Source of the DNA: Balanoglossus misakiensis
Taxonomy: Eukaryota > Hemichordata
Reading direction: 5' to 3'
NCBI GenBank assembly: GCA_040954595.2
Contig: CM082587.2
Coordinates: 3,534,001-3,598,000 of the forward strand
Length of the DNA: 64,000 nucleotides
In this document: positions 11,326 to 24,226 of the stretch, in pieces
Numbering within the stretch: position 1 is the first letter of the stretch
Layout: the number at the start of each line of letters is the position of its first letter
Notes under the pieces: generated by a model
Told to the model about the DNA's origin: nothing
Seen by the model: the letters and a program-made list of their open reading frames with translations, nothing else
Database searches by the model: none
Position numbers and translations under genes: made by a program

Positions 11326-12688
11326 ATGGTCGCAGAGTTGAACTTCAACAACCCAACCGTGGTAGCATTCGCCACCTATGGCGCTCTGGTCATAGCTAAA
11401 ATGCTTTCCCTGTTACTTCTTACGTCATTCTTTCGAGTCATAAAAAAGGTAAGATCACATGGACACTTGCCAGTAGTACAATGTAGTAGTATTATGCAAT
11501 GCAGAGCATGTTGGGCGGAGTAAGGGGTGAACCAATTGATATGGGGAGGGGGGCTGGAGAAATGTTTTTGAATGTTGCAAGTCAGCTGCAAAAAATAGTT
11601 TTGCAGTGCTATAGAAAATCGTTGGTGCATGGCATAGTGGTTGAACAAGTCTATCCACATTTTTTGTCGTATAGATACTATGGGGAAACGCTGAGTAATG
11701 TGTAACCCATAAGACCCTAGAGCTAAAACTCAGTCCAAGGTCTACAATCCAGTTTATTTTACATGATGTGTATCACCAGACCCAGACATTCACGCTTGTC
11801 TGAACTTTGCACCTTGAACTCTCCCTTATTGTTCGTCTGAGATCACCATACTGGTCAAATGTGCTTGTCCAATGGAAAAACAACACCTGGAATGGTTGCG
11901 AGTTCAAACAAGTTCACAAGCTTCTTTGGGGGAGAACCATTTAATTTATTTGGGGGGGGGCGGTGGAGGATATTTTGGGGGAAACGTGAACAGATAGTAA
12001 AGAGGAAAACAAAATTGCTTCTGCAGTGCCTTTTGGGAAAAGGTGGAATGGCAATCGAAAATACAATTACTGTAACAGTTGTTGAAAATGAAAAGTTGCT
12101 GACATACCAAAATCCCCCCTCTCTCTGTCTCCCCCTCTCTCTAAACTCTTACACTTAATCATTGAAATCCGCAGAAATACGCAAATCCTGAGGATGCCAA
12201 AGTTTTTGGATTGGCCAAAGATAATGATGAAGTCAAAAAGATGGCGGCTCAGGATAGTATGGTGGAGCGTGTTCGCCGGTGAGTGCATTTTCAGGTGTAC
12301 TTTTATGTCTGAACCAAATATAGGCATATTCAAATAGCGACATGTAAACATGTGCGTGTTCAACATTGCTGGTTGGTTGACAGCACTGTCCGTTGACCAA
12401 TGAGCACTTTAGTGATTTCCACACCTTTTGTTCGCTTCTCTCCACAGATGTGTGTTGAATGACATGGAAAATATCATCCCGTTCATGTTGCTGGCACCTC
12501 TGTACATCTTGACTGGTCCTGCACACGCCACAGCCCTGCTGCTTTTCCGTGTCTTTGTCGGCAGTCGTTTTGTTCACACCTTCTCTTACCTGTTTGGGCT
12601 GCAACCATTTAGAGGTGTGGCCTTCGTTGTCGGCCTGGGTGTCAATGCCTACATGATCAGCCAAGTCATAGTGAAAGGGCAGTTTTAA
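11326..12688 (+). CDS. MGST1: Microsomal glutathione S-transferase 1 (MAPEG family)
   Basis: Three exons: 11326-11448, 12175-12278 and 12448-12688. They give 155 residues, the same length as human MGST1. The protein conjugates glutathione to hydrophobic electrophiles and reduces lipid hydroperoxides in ER and outer mitochondrial membranes. Visible features are an N-terminal membrane helix (about residues 12-36), the KYANPEDA motif, the family signature VERVRRCVLNDMENIIPF at the start of the third exon, and two further hydrophobic segments. VERVRR and LNDMENIIPF favour MGST1 over the related prostaglandin E synthase PTGES. It is on the same strand as, and sits between, array genes C and D, but shares no sequence with them. 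Confidence 0.93.
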
Positions 12689-13177
12689 GCACAAGAGAAC
12701 GCCAATGAGAGTCAGGTCTTTTTTAATTACAATCATACATTGGTCCATATATTAGAGTTATCGGTGACATATATGGGCCACTATACGGTCACATTTTAAC
12801 TCAACTGCTAGAAGTCGCCTTTACCCAACGTTTTGACCTGCAGTGACCTTGCGAAACTGTGAATGGTCAAATTTCTGCACCAAAACAGCTGACAAACCAG
12901 GTGCACATTTTACAGATCTGGGGCAACTTGTAGGTTACAAGAAAATGCATTTAGGTTCGCTGCGATTTATAAAGTGTGTAAACATTGTAGTTTTAGTCTT
13001 TGGACGTGCAAATGATGTAAAAAGAAAATAGTGAAAACAAACTTGGTGTGTATTTAGTCGTTGATATTGGTTACCGTCCTCCTATTTCAAAGAGGTTACC
13101 TGACAGTCTTCAAATATACATGTATATAAAATTAAGGAAAGTCAGTAAGGGAAATTTTCTGAAGAGGAAAAAATCTT
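12689..13177. other. MGST1 3' flank
   Basis: I see no gene in this gap. It should hold the MGST1 3' untranslated region, but I did not find a convincing AATAAA. The duplicated block carrying gene D begins at 13178. Confidence 0.5.
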
Positions 13178-13665
13178 GTGATCACGATCAGTACTCTCTC
13201 GTGATCTCGAGATTATTTTTGTCTGTTATATATAATTTCCCTTACGGGCTTTTCATATACCATACCCGCTTCCACGTGATTATCAACATCGACCATCGGG
13301 AGACTGTAAAGCTAAAAAACATTAACAAACGAAACTTGCGCGCATGCGACGAAAAAGCAGATGGTAGTCCAGTAAAACCCATAGTTTTTCAGTAATCCCT
13401 TCTCAGTATGCTTATTATGATACTGTATATAACTTACAAAAATCTCGCTCAACTCCACTCTCGAACAATCTTTTGGCGTGACATCAATCGTTGGTGTAAC
13501 TACTGGAACAACAGTGTAAGGTATGGGATGCGTTGGTTTTTATTTTTACACATATTTTGCAATTCATTGCTATATCGTTTACTACTTGACTGCGTGTGTT
13601 TTTTTTCTTTGAAATATTATACTATATTTTACACATTGGTTTACGTTATGTCTTCCAGATAAATA

Positions 13666-15001
13666 ATGTTGCGAATCTTCTTGGTTGTCTCGATTTCTAT
13701 CTTTGCATTGCAGCTGATTAAGCCAGGTCGGTAAATTCGTGTGCACGTCTCATATTTTCATCCTAGTGATTCCACTTTTATGTAAGAATTAAATTTTATT
13801 CTATTTTATTACTTTATCAATCACTGAAACTGTTACACGAGGGATCAAGTATAACACCCAGTTTCTTGCACAGGTGTGGCACAATGTTTGTCCGACGAAT
13901 TCGAGTGCAACTCGGGCGAGTGTATTCCGGCCGAGTGGCGTTGTGATCAGACCGTGGATTGTGACGGAGACGAACAAGAGGACGAGGAAGGTTGTGAAAT
14001 AAGTAAGTACGGAATTCTCACTCAAGTACACATCCCCCAGGACTTTCTTAAAATGATATCAACTACATATACGCCGCCAGCCTGCTGGACAATCAGCACG
14101 AAAAGCTTATTTATTTTTCTTTCTTTCTTTCTTTCCAAGGACCTTGTTCTGGGTCGGACTTTCAGTGCACCAATGGCGTATGTATTCAATCAAACTGTAA
14201 ATGCGATGGTTTTAAAGACTGCAGAGATGGTGGAGACGAGGTGTGCGGTAAGTACTGAATTTACATTGATGAAACATTGATGGAACGGAGCTCACGCGGG
14301 CATGATTGTTTAACGAGGGTGATCACAAAGTCAGAATGTATGACGTTTCTTTTCTTTTAAACATTTCAGGTCCAAAATGTCAAATGTGTGGGCAATGGAA
14401 AACGTTGCGGACAGAACCAATAAGCTGTGACACTATTGTGAATAACCGAACCCACTGTGAAGCTGATGTAATTATTGTTTTCTTCATATTTCTCTTTTGC
14501 TTGTGCATAATTTATGTCATCTGATACTAAATGTGGAAATTCTCTCTCTCTCGCTCTCTCTCCTTTCACACTCAGGAATCATGTGTAACCCGTTTGAAGC
14601 AACGCAGAAATGGTAAAATAAAAGTATGGTATGACTGCCTACCCATAAAGGTAAAACCATTTACCCATAACCTTTCTAACGAGTGTCTCCAGCAATGTTC
14701 GTCAAATTCGGTGTAGCTATTTGGACATGTTACATTGAGTAGAAAGGTTCATGAAATACGCTCGTACAGTTTGTTGTTGGGAGATTTCTCTATAGTGAAC
14801 TCCCCGTTTATCATAGAGTCAATATTTAACAAAACATTTTTGTATTATTTATAGCGATGCCAACGTCTTCAGTCATTTAATACCCCTGGCTGCAACGAAA
14901 CTCCAATCGAAGTGAACGATGCCAGAGGGTGTACCTTTTGCTGCGATACAGATAACTGCAACAGGTTGCCCCTGACAACGGACGACGTCATTGCTGGTTA
15001 A
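13666..15001 (+). CDS. Array gene D: secreted two-LDLa plus three-finger-like protein
   Basis: Six exons: 13666-13726, 13874-14002, 14140-14247, 14370-14467, 14576-14650 and 14855-15001 (205 residues). Exon 1 is a signal peptide. Exon 2 is LDLa 1 ([16 protein letters not shown] then DEEGC). Exon 3 is LDLa 2 ([23 protein letters not shown]). Exons 4-6 encode the cysteine-rich part: [23 protein letters not shown], and a CC-x4-CN ending ([12 protein letters not shown]) as in Ly-6/uPAR domains. About 14 residues follow, without a hydrophobic GPI signal, so the product looks secreted. It is the best complete example of the family, and its exon phases equal those of B. LDLa repeats usually bind calcium and ligands; the partner here is unknown. 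Confidence 0.87.
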
Positions 15002-15121
15002 TTGGCTCTTCCGTTGTGATGGCTTCATCCGGCCGGCGGGATATTCGTTATCGTCCTTAGTTAATATAACTAGTGTAGCAATCGTTCAGTTATCTAGATA
15101 TATCTTTCCCGTTAGTGCCAT

Positions 15122-15127
15122 AATAAA
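15122..15127 (+). other. Poly(A) signal of array gene D
   Basis: AATAAA lies 120 bases after the gene D stop, equivalent to the signal in gene C. Gene D and the RNF26 gene converge across 15002-15485. Confidence 0.65.
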
Positions 15128-15303
15128 TATGCCGTGTAGTCAGAAGTATATTGTTCTGGTGTTTTACTGTAATTTACTTTCTCCAATCAGTAATGGCTTT
15201 ACCATTGATAGATTAAAAATGCGCGTCGCCTCATGCAACCACCTGACTGAGACCTGAGAACAGAACAGTTAAGTACATGACCAAATGAAACACTCAAGCC
15301 AAG

Positions 15304-15309
15304 TTTATT
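15304..15309 (-). other. Probable poly(A) signal of the RNF26 gene
   Basis: TTTATT on the plus strand reads AATAAA on the minus strand, about 180 bases past the RNF26 stop. A second hexamer occurs at about 15328-15333. Confidence 0.45.
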
Positions 15310-15485
15310 GTGCTACATCAAGTGTTTTTATTTCGTGCAAAAGATAACCAATTTTACACACACCTGCCAGTGGAATCCCCTGGCTTCAAATATTCTTACA
15401 AAGGGATCCAGGATGAGGCGTTATCAAATATCACAATCAATACATTTGAAATCGTTTTACGCAACACAACTTTGGAAAGACAACA

Positions 15486-16952
15486 TCACACAAACACATC
15501 AATGGCTTTCGTGATTCTACACCTGCACAGCGGACAGTTCCTTCTGTCAACGTATTCATCATGAAGGACTTCGTATGCACACTGTTCACACATGCACATG
15601 TGTTTGCAAGGTAATACCAGAACATTCTTTTCATTGTCTTGGCATATAACGCACAGCCTCCTGTCCCGCTCCTCTTCCAGTTCACGCTTGAGTGTTCTGA
15701 CAACCCTTTCGGGATTTGCCTCTCGCTCTTGCGTCCGACCGACTGTGCTCCTCAGACGCATGCCGTGCGCGCTCGGACCCGGTGCAGTCTCGTCTTCGCT
15801 ATCAAGAATTCCAAATGTATTGTGGCTCCCTGGTCTGGTTTCGGGCAAAACATAGCCTTCAGTTTCTTGTGGGCGCTGATTAGCTACAGGCAGGCGCCGC
15901 TGCCAAACGTCGTCCCCACCACGCCCCTCACCATAATCCGAGTCCTCTTCTGATTGGTCGCCGGTATGTTCACCAACATCTGATTGGTCGGCCTCATTGC
16001 CGTCACTCTCTCCTTCTGAATCTTCCTCTGTCCCATTTCTGCTGCGCTGCGCTTGGCCAACAGCTTGAAAATTGCTTAAGAGCGAGGCAAATATCCGAAT
16101 AATGGGTCCAATCATTTGCACAGTGCTGCAAATGAAACTGGCAAAAGATGTGGCGGCTATCTTCAGGTACTTGAAAGTTAACACAACAACAGTTGACAGA
16201 AGCAAAAAGGCAGTCACCACTACGATATGGAATCGGTAGCTGAACATCACTTGGATGAAGCCCACAGACAAGTCTTTACACAGCAGTACAGGGGAAATGG
16301 CAATTTCTGCAGCTGTCACAACAAGCGCAGAGCAGAGTCGGACTGCTTCCTCCAAACACGCGTGCGAAACACTGAAGACTGAATAGATGAACGAAGAGCA
16401 AAGTCCGGCTCCTTCCTCCAACCACACAAGGGAAGCGCTGAAAACTGAACATATGAAAGAAGAGAGTCTCTGAGTCAGTTCTCCACTTTTCTCGCGGCCA
16501 TCCTCGTACAGGTCGCCGATTTTGTCAACAAGCAACGGGGTAGAATCGATCACCATTTGGCAGAAGACGACGAAACCCTCACAAACCCACTGAGCGAGGC
16601 TGGCACCTGCTGTCCACGTGAACTTTGCCGTAACATAACCCGCGTACGCCAGAAACTGCAAGGCAGCGTAGAGTGCTTCCACCGCTGTGGTTGTTCCGTT
16701 GTAAAGATTACAGACGAAATAAAAGGACCGCCCTGCAGCCTCAGCTACATACTCCAGAACGTCGACGAACGCCACCGTCGCTGCCAGACAGGTAACTTTG
16801 AAGCCATTAAGGATTCGTCCCGAAGTTTCCAACACCGCTGATATTAGGTTGAAGTTAACGCTAATCAGGGTAGACAATATACTAACCAACTGGCTTACCA
16901 AATATAATGAGAGGTCTACCAAGTCGAAAATAAAACTGAACACATCCGCCAT
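15486..16952 (-). CDS. RNF26: RNF26-like multi-spanning membrane RING E3 ligase
   Basis: A single uninterrupted exon encodes 488 residues; human RNF26 is about 430. RNF26 is an ER membrane ubiquitin ligase known to hold endosomes near the nucleus and to regulate STING. The first 270 or so residues have several hydrophobic stretches (for example AFLLLSTVVVLTFKYL). An acidic, disordered linker follows (EEDSEGESDGNEADQSD). The last 50 residues form a C-terminal RING: CVICQD, LPCKHMCMCEQC, NCPLCRC, with C3HC4 spacing. The RING at the extreme C-terminus after many membrane segments is the RNF26 arrangement. A tandem repeat of about 24 residues (SSFICSVFSASLVWLEEG / SSFIYSVFSVSHACLEEA) is visible near residues 185-235. 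The lack of introns matches the compact family gene and need not mean a retrocopy. Confidence 0.88.
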   Translation of the reverse strand: MADVFSFIFDLVDLSLYLVSQLVSILSTLISVNFNLISAVLETSGRILNGFKVTCLAATVAFVDVLEYVAEAAGRSFYFVCNLYNGTTTAVEALYAALQFLAYAGYVTAKFTWTAGASLAQWVCEGFVVFCQMVIDSTPLLVDKIGDLYEDGREKSGELTQRLSSFICSVFSASLVWLEEGAGLCSSFIYSVFSVSHACLEEAVRLCSALVVTAAEIAISPVLLCKDLSVGFIQVMFSYRFHIVVVTAFLLLSTVVVLTFKYLKIAATSFASFICSTVQMIGPIIRIFASLLSNFQAVGQAQRSRNGTEEDSEGESDGNEADQSDVGEHTGDQSEEDSDYGEGRGGDDVWQRRLPVANQRPQETEGYVLPETRPGSHNTFGILDSEDETAPGPSAHGMRLRSTVGRTQEREANPERVVRTLKRELEEERDRRLCVICQDNEKNVLVLPCKHMCMCEQCAYEVLHDEYVDRRNCPLCRCRITKAIDVFV

Positions 16953-17605
16953 CGTAATTTGTACAATGTAACTCGTCGACAGACAGGGATATGATGTCCC
17001 GTAATGGCTGGAAATTAAATTTCAAAATGTTTTCGGGAGGCTTTGACAATTGTTCGCTTTGTTGTAGCAGTTTAATCTTCTTCCGAGCTTCAGCCTAGCC
17101 ATGTTTCTTGTAATTATCCTTTCAGACAAGTCTACGTGTCCAAACCACTTAAAACTTCAAACCAAGGCTTGTGTAACCTTTGACCTCATCGTAAAGTGGT
17201 ATGCAAACGGGTACCTCTTTACGGCAACATTCTGTGGTCGCGGAGATAGTGACTCTGGCTCGCAAGAATGTTCTCACCCCTCCAATTTGATAAAGCATGC
17301 ATATTCTATGTTTATGGTATTTCTTGTAACAATGGTAAAATTAAGCTGCGTACTGTTGGCGTTCAACCAACTGTGTGAACGTAAAACCGATGAGAAATAG
17401 CGCCACCAAACGACGAGTTTTAATTTTCCGTTCTTTTCATAGCTATCTTTATTTACAGCCAATCAGTGCAACTACATGGAAAGCATAAAAGTGAAACTCA
17501 GGATATATGTCCCTGTGATGAAATGATCCTCCTATAAACCCCTCCTAGAAGCGAGTTGACCAATGATCCATTGAAAACAACAATTCCCTGTGTTGTGCGG
17601 CAGTC
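16953..17605. other. RNF26 5' flank and ALDH9A1 3' flank
   Basis: No gene is supported here. A 99-codon plus-strand open frame at 17101-17400 matches nothing I know and has no splice or signal support. The segment should hold the RNF26 promoter and the ALDH9A1 3' untranslated region. Confidence 0.5.
17448..17453 (-). other. Probable poly(A) signal of ALDH9A1
   Basis: TTTATT on the plus strand reads AATAAA on the minus strand, 153 bases beyond the ALDH9A1 stop codon. Confidence 0.5.
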
Positions 17606-20682
<3,077 letters not shown>

Positions 20683-21428
20683 TTCGTTATGTCACGCTGG
20701 ACGTTGTGTTTCATGTGCCTACGAGCAGATTTTCATTCAGTGTCTGTGAATGAATGTAACCCCTTTGGTCAACACCAACATAACCAAGGTCAAACGTATA
20801 TGACCTGGGGAATCATCGGCCACGCCCTCCACCTCTGGCGGGGGTGAGAGCGCCCTCATAAGCAAAATTTGCAAAATTTGTTTTGAGTCTATCTGCAGTT
20901 TTACACACACGTATCCGCTACCAATTATCCCAAAATAATTCAAATCGTGTGTATACAAGTTACAGCCATGCATGAACGCGAGACAAATTCTGAAAACAGG
21001 CGTGGTTTGATCCAGTGCGTATGTATACACATCATAAACATTTATGATACAGCATCTGAACCTATTACTGATAAACACGTGGAAATTGAACTTAAGAGTT
21101 AAGCCATCTAAGGCTTTAGAGATTAAATGTTTCTGAAGCTGACTCGGTCGTTCACGTCCAATCTAGATCAGCGCTATTCAAGATAATTTTGCCACATACA
21201 TTGAGCACAGCTGGTAAGTGCACTCAAGTTTGTGTTTGTCTTTCGACATACAAACTCGATCTGTCCGCGCATCATTGTTAGGCATATATACACCAGCTGT
21301 ACGTATACCTGTGTTTTGTATATCGTTCATCACACGTGTGTGGTTCAAAGGTTTTGCGGAACTGTTTTTCTCGCATATGCGTGATATCTAATAATTTTGC
21401 CAATTTTGCTAATTTCATTTTAAGGGCC
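20683..21428. promoter_or_regulatory. Divergent promoter region of ALDH9A1 and the CREC gene
   Basis: The ALDH9A1 start codon (minus) and the CREC start codon (plus) face away from each other across 746 bases with no other gene between. Both promoters must lie here. I did not identify a TATA box or named factor sites. Confidence 0.5.
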
Positions 21429-23545
21429 ATGAAATACAGGAGGGTGGATTTTGCCATAGCTTTTGTGGTTGTCGTCTTTGCATATGTGCGATCCGAGAGC
21501 ATGACGCATAGACCTGTTACCGTCTTGACCAACGAAACCCATCTGGATGTGCTTCTTGGGGACGAGGTCAGTGAAATGACATGAACGTGAACTGATTTTT
21601 GCACGGAAAAAGTCAGGTTCCTGGCACGTTTTCCAATTTTGGTGTGGCGCAGCGTTTCCCGAGCTCGCTCAATTAACTTTTCAGATATCTCGATTATAAT
21701 GGCATAGCCGTAGCGTACGCACACACACCTGTTGCATTCCCAGGGTCCGATCTCAGCACATTGCTATGGTAATGGGCGTAAGATATACACACGCGTGTCA
21801 CATATACATCAGCAAGAGATGTAATAATCTTATCGGAAAGTTTGTGACCGTTGATGGAACGCCATCTTTCAACATTTTTCAACGATGTCCTCTCTTTTGT
21901 CAGAGTTATGATGTCCTGAACAAAACACACGTCAAACACAGACTAGAAAAACTTTTTAGAATAATGGACATAAACAAGAATAATCGTGTTGAAAAGAGTG
22001 AGTATCATTAGTTTTACTTTAATCATGCATAGTTGAAGCTTCTACTATCTGTGATTAAATATGTAGGAAATATACATAATTTTCAGTAGTATCAAAAATT
22101 GTAGCGTCTACCTGATGTTATCTTCTATAACAGAGGAACTGAAAAAGTGGGTCTACAAGTCTTTCCTCGCTGCCTTCGAGAAGGATTGCACCGTGAAGTT
22201 AAAATTTGCCGACACGGACGGGGATGGCAAACTCTCTTGGGACGAAACGAAGATTTTTACTTTTGGGGAACTTGAGGACGAAGATGATATGACATATGTA
22301 GATTATGAAAAGGTGTGTGTTTGAGCATGGAGGTAGTTTCATCAGCAAATATACTGCACAGGCGTGGCAGTTTTAGTTTCATTGGAGAATGCGACATCTA
22401 TAGCTGCGATGGCCGAGTGGTTAAGGCGTTGGACTTGAAATCCAATGGGGTCTCCCCGCGTAGGTTCAAGTCCTGCTCGCAGCGACTTGTTTTTTTTTTA
22501 TTATAACTTATTGTAACTTTGACAAAGCTGTATCAAATCACCCCTTCTTGAATTACGCAGGAAATCGAACATGATGAACAGCGTTTTCACGCAGCGGACA
22601 TCGACGGAGATGGTTGGTTGTCCCGTGACGAGTTCTTCGCGTATTTACATCCTGAAATGTACGATCATTTGCAGGTATGTCTACAAAAGGAGGTGTCATT
22701 GATATTTTAGCTTTTATATCACGAGTCATAGTAAAATTTTACTTGTTATTAGTTCGTTCGTTCTCATAGGCTCTTAAAATGAGAGAGAGAGAGAAGGGGG
22801 AGGGGCAAACATAGACAGTCCAACAGACAGGTAAACGGGCCGAGGTTATACACAACCCTTTCTCATAGAAGTTGGACATTTCTTGTTCAAAGGAATTCAT
22901 AACTTGGAAGTTTTTTGAAGATTTCGACCGAGATGGCGACGGGAGTGTAACCCAGTCGGAATACATCGGACCCAATCCGTGGCCGGACGAAGAAGACGAA
23001 GATGAAGAAGGCGAAGGCGCGTGTTCCGTATATTACCTGTTTCCGTTTATATATCTCGGTTTCAATTTTTGATGTCCATATACTATATTCTCAGATCGTC
23101 ATATTGTGACGTCACATTCCACTGCCGCAGCTGCTGAAAGATGTTTTATTTCACAGAACCAAAATGGGTTGCTGGTGCCATCGAAAGATTTCAAATGATT
23201 GACAGCAATGGTGATGGCGAGTTAGACGTTCCCGAAGTATTGGACGTCATGTTACCAAATTTGCATCTTTCGGCAGCCTATGGGGTAAGCCAACAGAAAA
23301 ACATTGCCAATCTCCAGTGCGATCGTGTTTGCAGACCCCCCGGTGATGTGTATCGCCAGAGTGGACTCTGTAATCCCTTTTTTCATGACTTGATTTCGAA
23401 GGCAAAGCTGATCATGGAGGAGGCAGACGACAATGGCGACGGAAAGCTGAGCCTCAAAGAAATGAAGACACACTACAAAGCATTCCTCAAAAACGAAGAG
23501 GTTGATTTCAACGGTCAGATCAGAAGAATCAGAGACGAACTCTGA
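21429..23545 (+). CDS. CREC-family six-EF-hand ER protein (reticulocalbin/calumenin-like), RDEL ending
   Basis: Exons: 21429-21566, 21904-21997, 22134-22312, 22561-22674, 22893 to about 23016, 23157-23284 and 23402-23545 (about 306 residues; CREC proteins are about 315-330). It begins with a signal peptide (FAIAFVVVVFAYVRSES). Six EF-hand loops follow: DINKNNRVEKxE, DTDGDGKLSWDE, DIDGDGWLSRDE, DRDGDGSVTQSE, DSNGDGELDVPE and DDNGDGKLSLKE. The C-terminus IRRIRDEL ends in a KDEL-type ER-retrieval signal. The family buffers calcium and assists folding in the secretory pathway. The exon 5/6 junction is uncertain. The homology-favoured join (GEGE then EPKWV) needs a GC donor near 23017, while a GT donor at 23028 with an acceptor before 23141 gives 315 residues but adds an odd insert. 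I chose the ATG directly before the hydrophobic stretch over an in-frame start at 21336. Confidence 0.88.
22403..22484 (+). tRNA. tRNA-Ser (anticodon UGA)
   Basis: This is a complete 82-base type II tRNA. The acceptor stem GCTGCGA pairs perfectly with TCGCAGC (22477-22483) and G follows as the discriminator. The A box is TGGCCGAGTGG and the B box is GGTTCAAGTCC. The anticodon arm reads TTGGACTTGAAATCCAA, giving anticodon TGA (serine UCA codons). The long variable arm GGGGTCTCCCC is typical of tRNA-Ser. No intron is present. It lies in intron 3 of the CREC gene on the same strand, so pol III would transcribe through a pol II intron. A run of T follows at about 22490-22498, a good pol III terminator. 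Confidence 0.97.
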
Positions 23546-23739
23546 CCTTATAGTGGCTAAAACGTGCAAAACCAAAACGTGCTGCTGGCATTTGGTTCTG
23601 TTGCTATGTGCAGACGTTCCCATGGATACCTGAAAACTGGACATCGGAAAGACGAGCACGTACCACTCCCTTACAGGCCGATGTTCTACTTCAAAATGTG
23701 ACAGTAATTCTGATACTCTGAAGTCAGTCCCAGCACATC

Positions 23740-23745
23740 AATAAA
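23740..23745 (+). other. Poly(A) signal of the CREC gene
   Basis: AATAAA lies 195 bases after the CREC stop codon. Confidence 0.7.
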
Positions 23746-23780
23746 ACACACAGACACCAAATTAATAGTTTTCATACATT

Positions 23781-23786
23781 TTTATT
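23781..23786 (-). other. Candidate poly(A) signal of FKBP15
   Basis: TTTATT on plus is AATAAA on minus, 440 bases past the FKBP15 stop. Only 35 bases separate it from the CREC signal, so the two converging transcripts probably meet or overlap here. Nothing else is seen in 23546-24226. Confidence 0.5.
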
Positions 23787-24226
23787 TCTTTTCTGCGTAC
23801 TTTTCTTTGAAAGCGGAATTACTTAATTGAAATCTGAAACTATTTTTTTCTTAAAAATACTTTCTAATCTGAAAATTCCACACTGTCCCAAAATGCATGC
23901 TGTCACCGCAGACATGTAAATCACACATTTGATTGCGGAAAGATTGTCACTGTAACTGAAATGACCCACAGCCTTTGGCATTCTCAGTTGTCAGTTGATA
24001 ACCCGAGCTAATAATATATCCATTACATATGAATGTCATTTAATTTGTACACCAATTGTATTTCATGGTGTTACCAATCTATTGGCCATTACGCCAACCA
24101 TTAAGTAAAAATGATACCATAATTTAGTTCTCATAATCTCCTTCACAGCATTTCATTACACATTCCACAAAAAAATTCTGAATAATATTACAAAAAAGTT
24201 CGACCTCTACAGATGACCTTTGACCT

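Larger units (their letters stand above)
13178..15196 (+). repeat. Segmental duplication, copy 2 (contains gene D)
   Basis: This is the partner of 8777-10526. It retains both LDLa exons, so it represents the undeleted arrangement. High similarity in introns and untranslated flanks indicates a much more recent duplication than the split from genes A and B. Confidence 0.85.

Noticed and set aside
13048-13395. 115-codon plus-strand frame upstream of gene D
   Set aside because: It overlaps the duplicated promoter block shared with gene C, where the frame is not preserved.
17101-17400. 99-codon open frame on plus between RNF26 and ALDH9A1
   Set aside because: No recognisable domain, signal peptide or splice sites; such lengths occur by chance in six frames over 64 kb.
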